From Mycosarcoma maydis (Eukaryota; Basidiomycota; Ustilaginomycetes; Ustilaginales): a stretch of 64,000 bases of DNA. The stretch's first letter is position 1. Each line of letters opens with the position of its first letter. The stretch spans positions 967,381-1,031,380 of the forward strand of contig NC_026483.1 of assembly GCF_000328475.2 (NCBI RefSeq), given 5' to 3'. Under the pieces are notes generated by a model. It saw nothing but the letters and a program-made list of their open reading frames with translations. It had not been told where the DNA came from and made no database searches. This document shows, one piece after another, positions 62,547 to 64,000 of this stretch. A program made the translations under genes and the position numbers.

Positions 62547-64000
62547 ATGCCGGATGCTAATGAGCAAGCTCCTCTGCTGCGATCCAGAACGGCTTCTGCT
62601 TACAGGACGGTTTGGTCGAGACCGGCCTTCACATTTTCTCTGCCCTTTACTGTGTGCACAACGCTTGCGCTCATGTCGTCGGCAAATTATACTTCTGTGG
62701 GCCCTGGTCTCGAAGCAGTGCGCACGCTTGCATGCTCTGAATACCTACACGCTCAATCTGGCGGCGGAGAGCAACAATGTCATTCTGTCGAGGTTGACAG
62801 ACGTACAGCAGCGATCATCACCGCCGCTTCAAGCATCAGCAGCCTGACATCCGCAATCTCTGGTCTGGCTTTCGCCCCATGGTTATGTTCACACATCTGT
62901 CCGAGAAAGCTGATGCTGTTGTGCACCCTCGTACCTGCGATCGATTACATCTGCCAAGACTACGTCTTGGGCTCAGCCAAGTTCAGCTGGCTGACACCCA
63001 CGCTGAAGCTAAGATTCATCCTTCTAGACTCTTTCGTGATGGGAATCCTGGCAGTCGACTTGGTGATGCAGATTCTTTCCCAGAGCTTACTCTTACGGAG
63101 CGCGTCAGACAGCGCAAAGTCGCGGTATCTTGCGTTTGGAACCGCCAGCAATTATCTCGGCATGGTAATCTGCGTACTCCCCCTCCGGATTCTTGAAAAA
63201 GCAACATATTCTCTTCCAGCTGCCGACGCTGTCAACACCTTTCCCTTCAAGATCTCGTCAGCATTTTGCATCGCTGCAACCCTGTGGGTAGTCACGACCA
63301 TTCCACGTCAATCAGCGGCTAATAGTGCTGAAGACGCGTCTGCTGAGCGCACAAGTCCTTCGCAAGTCTCAAGCTCTGAAGCGACAACCATTATGCAACC
63401 GGCTTGTGGCCCTTCTCCAGGTGTAGAAGAGCGCAGATGGCCTGCGCGTTTGCGAGCCTCGTTTCGGCCTTTGGCGCTGCTGAGTCCTCTCCGCGACGGC
63501 ACCTCTCGAGATTGGAGCTTGGTGTGCGTGCTCATCGCCGCTAGTCTTTGCAGCCAGATTGGAATTGCTACTGCTAACACCATCATCTTTGCACAAGCCC
63601 AGTTTGCGTTCCACTCGGATGAAATCAGTGCGCTGCTCGGCGTGCAAGGAGCATTGAAAATCACGTTCTTACTTGCACTCTTTCCCTTCGTCAAGCAAAT
63701 TCTCCAGCGGCGCAGCGGCGCACGCTACGCTCACGTGCGGTCGTTAAACATGCTTTCTTACGAATCCAACCATGGTGCCGCGCCACTCCCCGACGTTCCA
63801 GGACGCGTCGACTTGGAATTTGCCAAGGTCTCTCTCTTGTTTGACGTGGGAGGATGGGCGCTTATGACAATTGGTGGCGCTCTGCACAGTTTGCCCACAT
63901 TCATCGCCGGATTGATTGTCTATGAACTATCGGCAGCAACCGGACCCACGCTCGTTTCGCTGGGTACAATCCTACTTGCTCGGCTTCCCGGTCAGAATTC
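62547..64000 (+). CDS. MFS transporter, 3' end beyond the window
   Basis: An open frame of at least 484 codons that runs off the window edge without a stop. It begins MPDANEQAPLLRSRTAS, where the ExxxPLL sequence resembles an acidic dileucine sorting signal. The first span (FTFSLPFTVCTTLALM) is followed by a loop with ACSEY and CHSVEV, then span 2 (AAIITAASSISSLTSAISG), further spans and a long polar central loop at about residues 240-315. The second half begins with DWSLVCVLIAASLCSQIG. The layout, with a large extracytoplasmic first loop and a variable central loop, is that of fungal MFS proteins distantly related to the proton-coupled folate/drug carriers. Substrate is unknown. The ATG at 62547 is chosen because it gives the short N-terminus typical of this group. 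Confidence 0.8.
   Translation, partial: MPDANEQAPLLRSRTASAYRTVWSRPAFTFSLPFTVCTTLALMSSANYTSVGPGLEAVRTLACSEYLHAQSGGGEQQCHSVEVDRRTAAIITAASSISSLTSAISGLAFAPWLCSHICPRKLMLLCTLVPAIDYICQDYVLGSAKFSWLTPTLKLRFILLDSFVMGILAVDLVMQILSQSLLLRSASDSAKSRYLAFGTASNYLGMVICVLPLRILEKATYSLPAADAVNTFPFKISSAFCIAATLWVVTTIPRQSAANSAEDASAERTSPSQVSSSEATTIMQPACGPSPGVEERRWPARLRASFRPLALLSPLRDGTSRDWSLVCVLIAASLCSQIGIATANTIIFAQAQFAFHSDEISALLGVQGALKITFLLALFPFVKQILQRRSGARYAHVRSLNMLSYESNHGAAPLPDVPGRVDLEFAKVSLLFDVGGWALMTIGGALHSLPTFIAGLIVYELSAATGPTLVSLGTILLARLPGQN

Overview
This window looks like nuclear DNA of a smut fungus (Ustilaginales, Basidiomycota). The genes are long and mostly intron-free, and the few introns I could place are short GT-AG introns. 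The proteins also fit: a fungal NAR1, a Kre6/Skn1-type GH16 protein, a smut-type copper-radical glyoxal oxidase, a Zn2Cys6 regulator and DUF3712 proteins. Intergenic DNA is peppered with the heptamer ATTCACG and its complement. The genus cannot be fixed from the sequence alone.

Layout. 1.5-4.0 kb: NAR1 (cytosolic Fe-S assembly). 4.0-5.7 kb (minus): membrane-anchored GH16 wall-glucan enzyme. 5.7-9.7 kb: no convincing gene. 9.8-13.2 kb: large membrane GT2 glycosyltransferase. 13.5-25.6 kb is a compact metabolic block: sugar-porter MFS (minus, one intron), mitochondrial citrate/tricarboxylate carrier (plus), PrpF-family isomerase (minus), Zn2Cys6 transcription factor (plus, one intron that splits the zinc cluster) and secreted glyoxal oxidase (minus). 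The carrier + PrpF isomerase + regulator + MFS combination resembles the Ustilago itaconate cluster, but no decarboxylase is visible here. 25.6-29.3 kb: heptamer-rich intergenic DNA. 29.3-36.8 kb: a 2507-residue single-pass membrane protein made of repeated LEA2/DUF3712-like modules. 37.7-38.9 kb: PLP enzyme of the diaminopropionate ammonia-lyase type. 39.9-42.5 kb: scattered coding-like segments of an unrecognised minus-strand gene or relic. 44.1-45.3 kb: secreted alpha/beta hydrolase (esterase/PHB-depolymerase type).

46.0-54.1 kb has the character of a subtelomere inside the scaffold. It holds three short telomere-type (TTAGGG/CCCTAA) tracts, an OrsD-type zinc-finger fragment, a gap-truncated C-terminal fragment, a small secreted cysteine-rich protein (effector candidate), a decayed NRPS adenylation domain, a multiply frameshifted zinc-finger gene and a 100-N gap. 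54.3-59.6 kb is a full-length ABCC transporter (minus) interrupted by one in-frame TAG in NBD1. A second 100-N gap lies inside its NBD2, and the 626 bp on either side of that gap are the same sequence, which is best explained by two overlapping contig ends that were never merged. 59.6-62.5 kb: no clear gene. 62.5 kb to the window edge: an MFS transporter that continues beyond the window.

No rRNA, confident tRNA, CRISPR array or intact transposon was seen. Functions come from motif recognition by eye; no database search was run.
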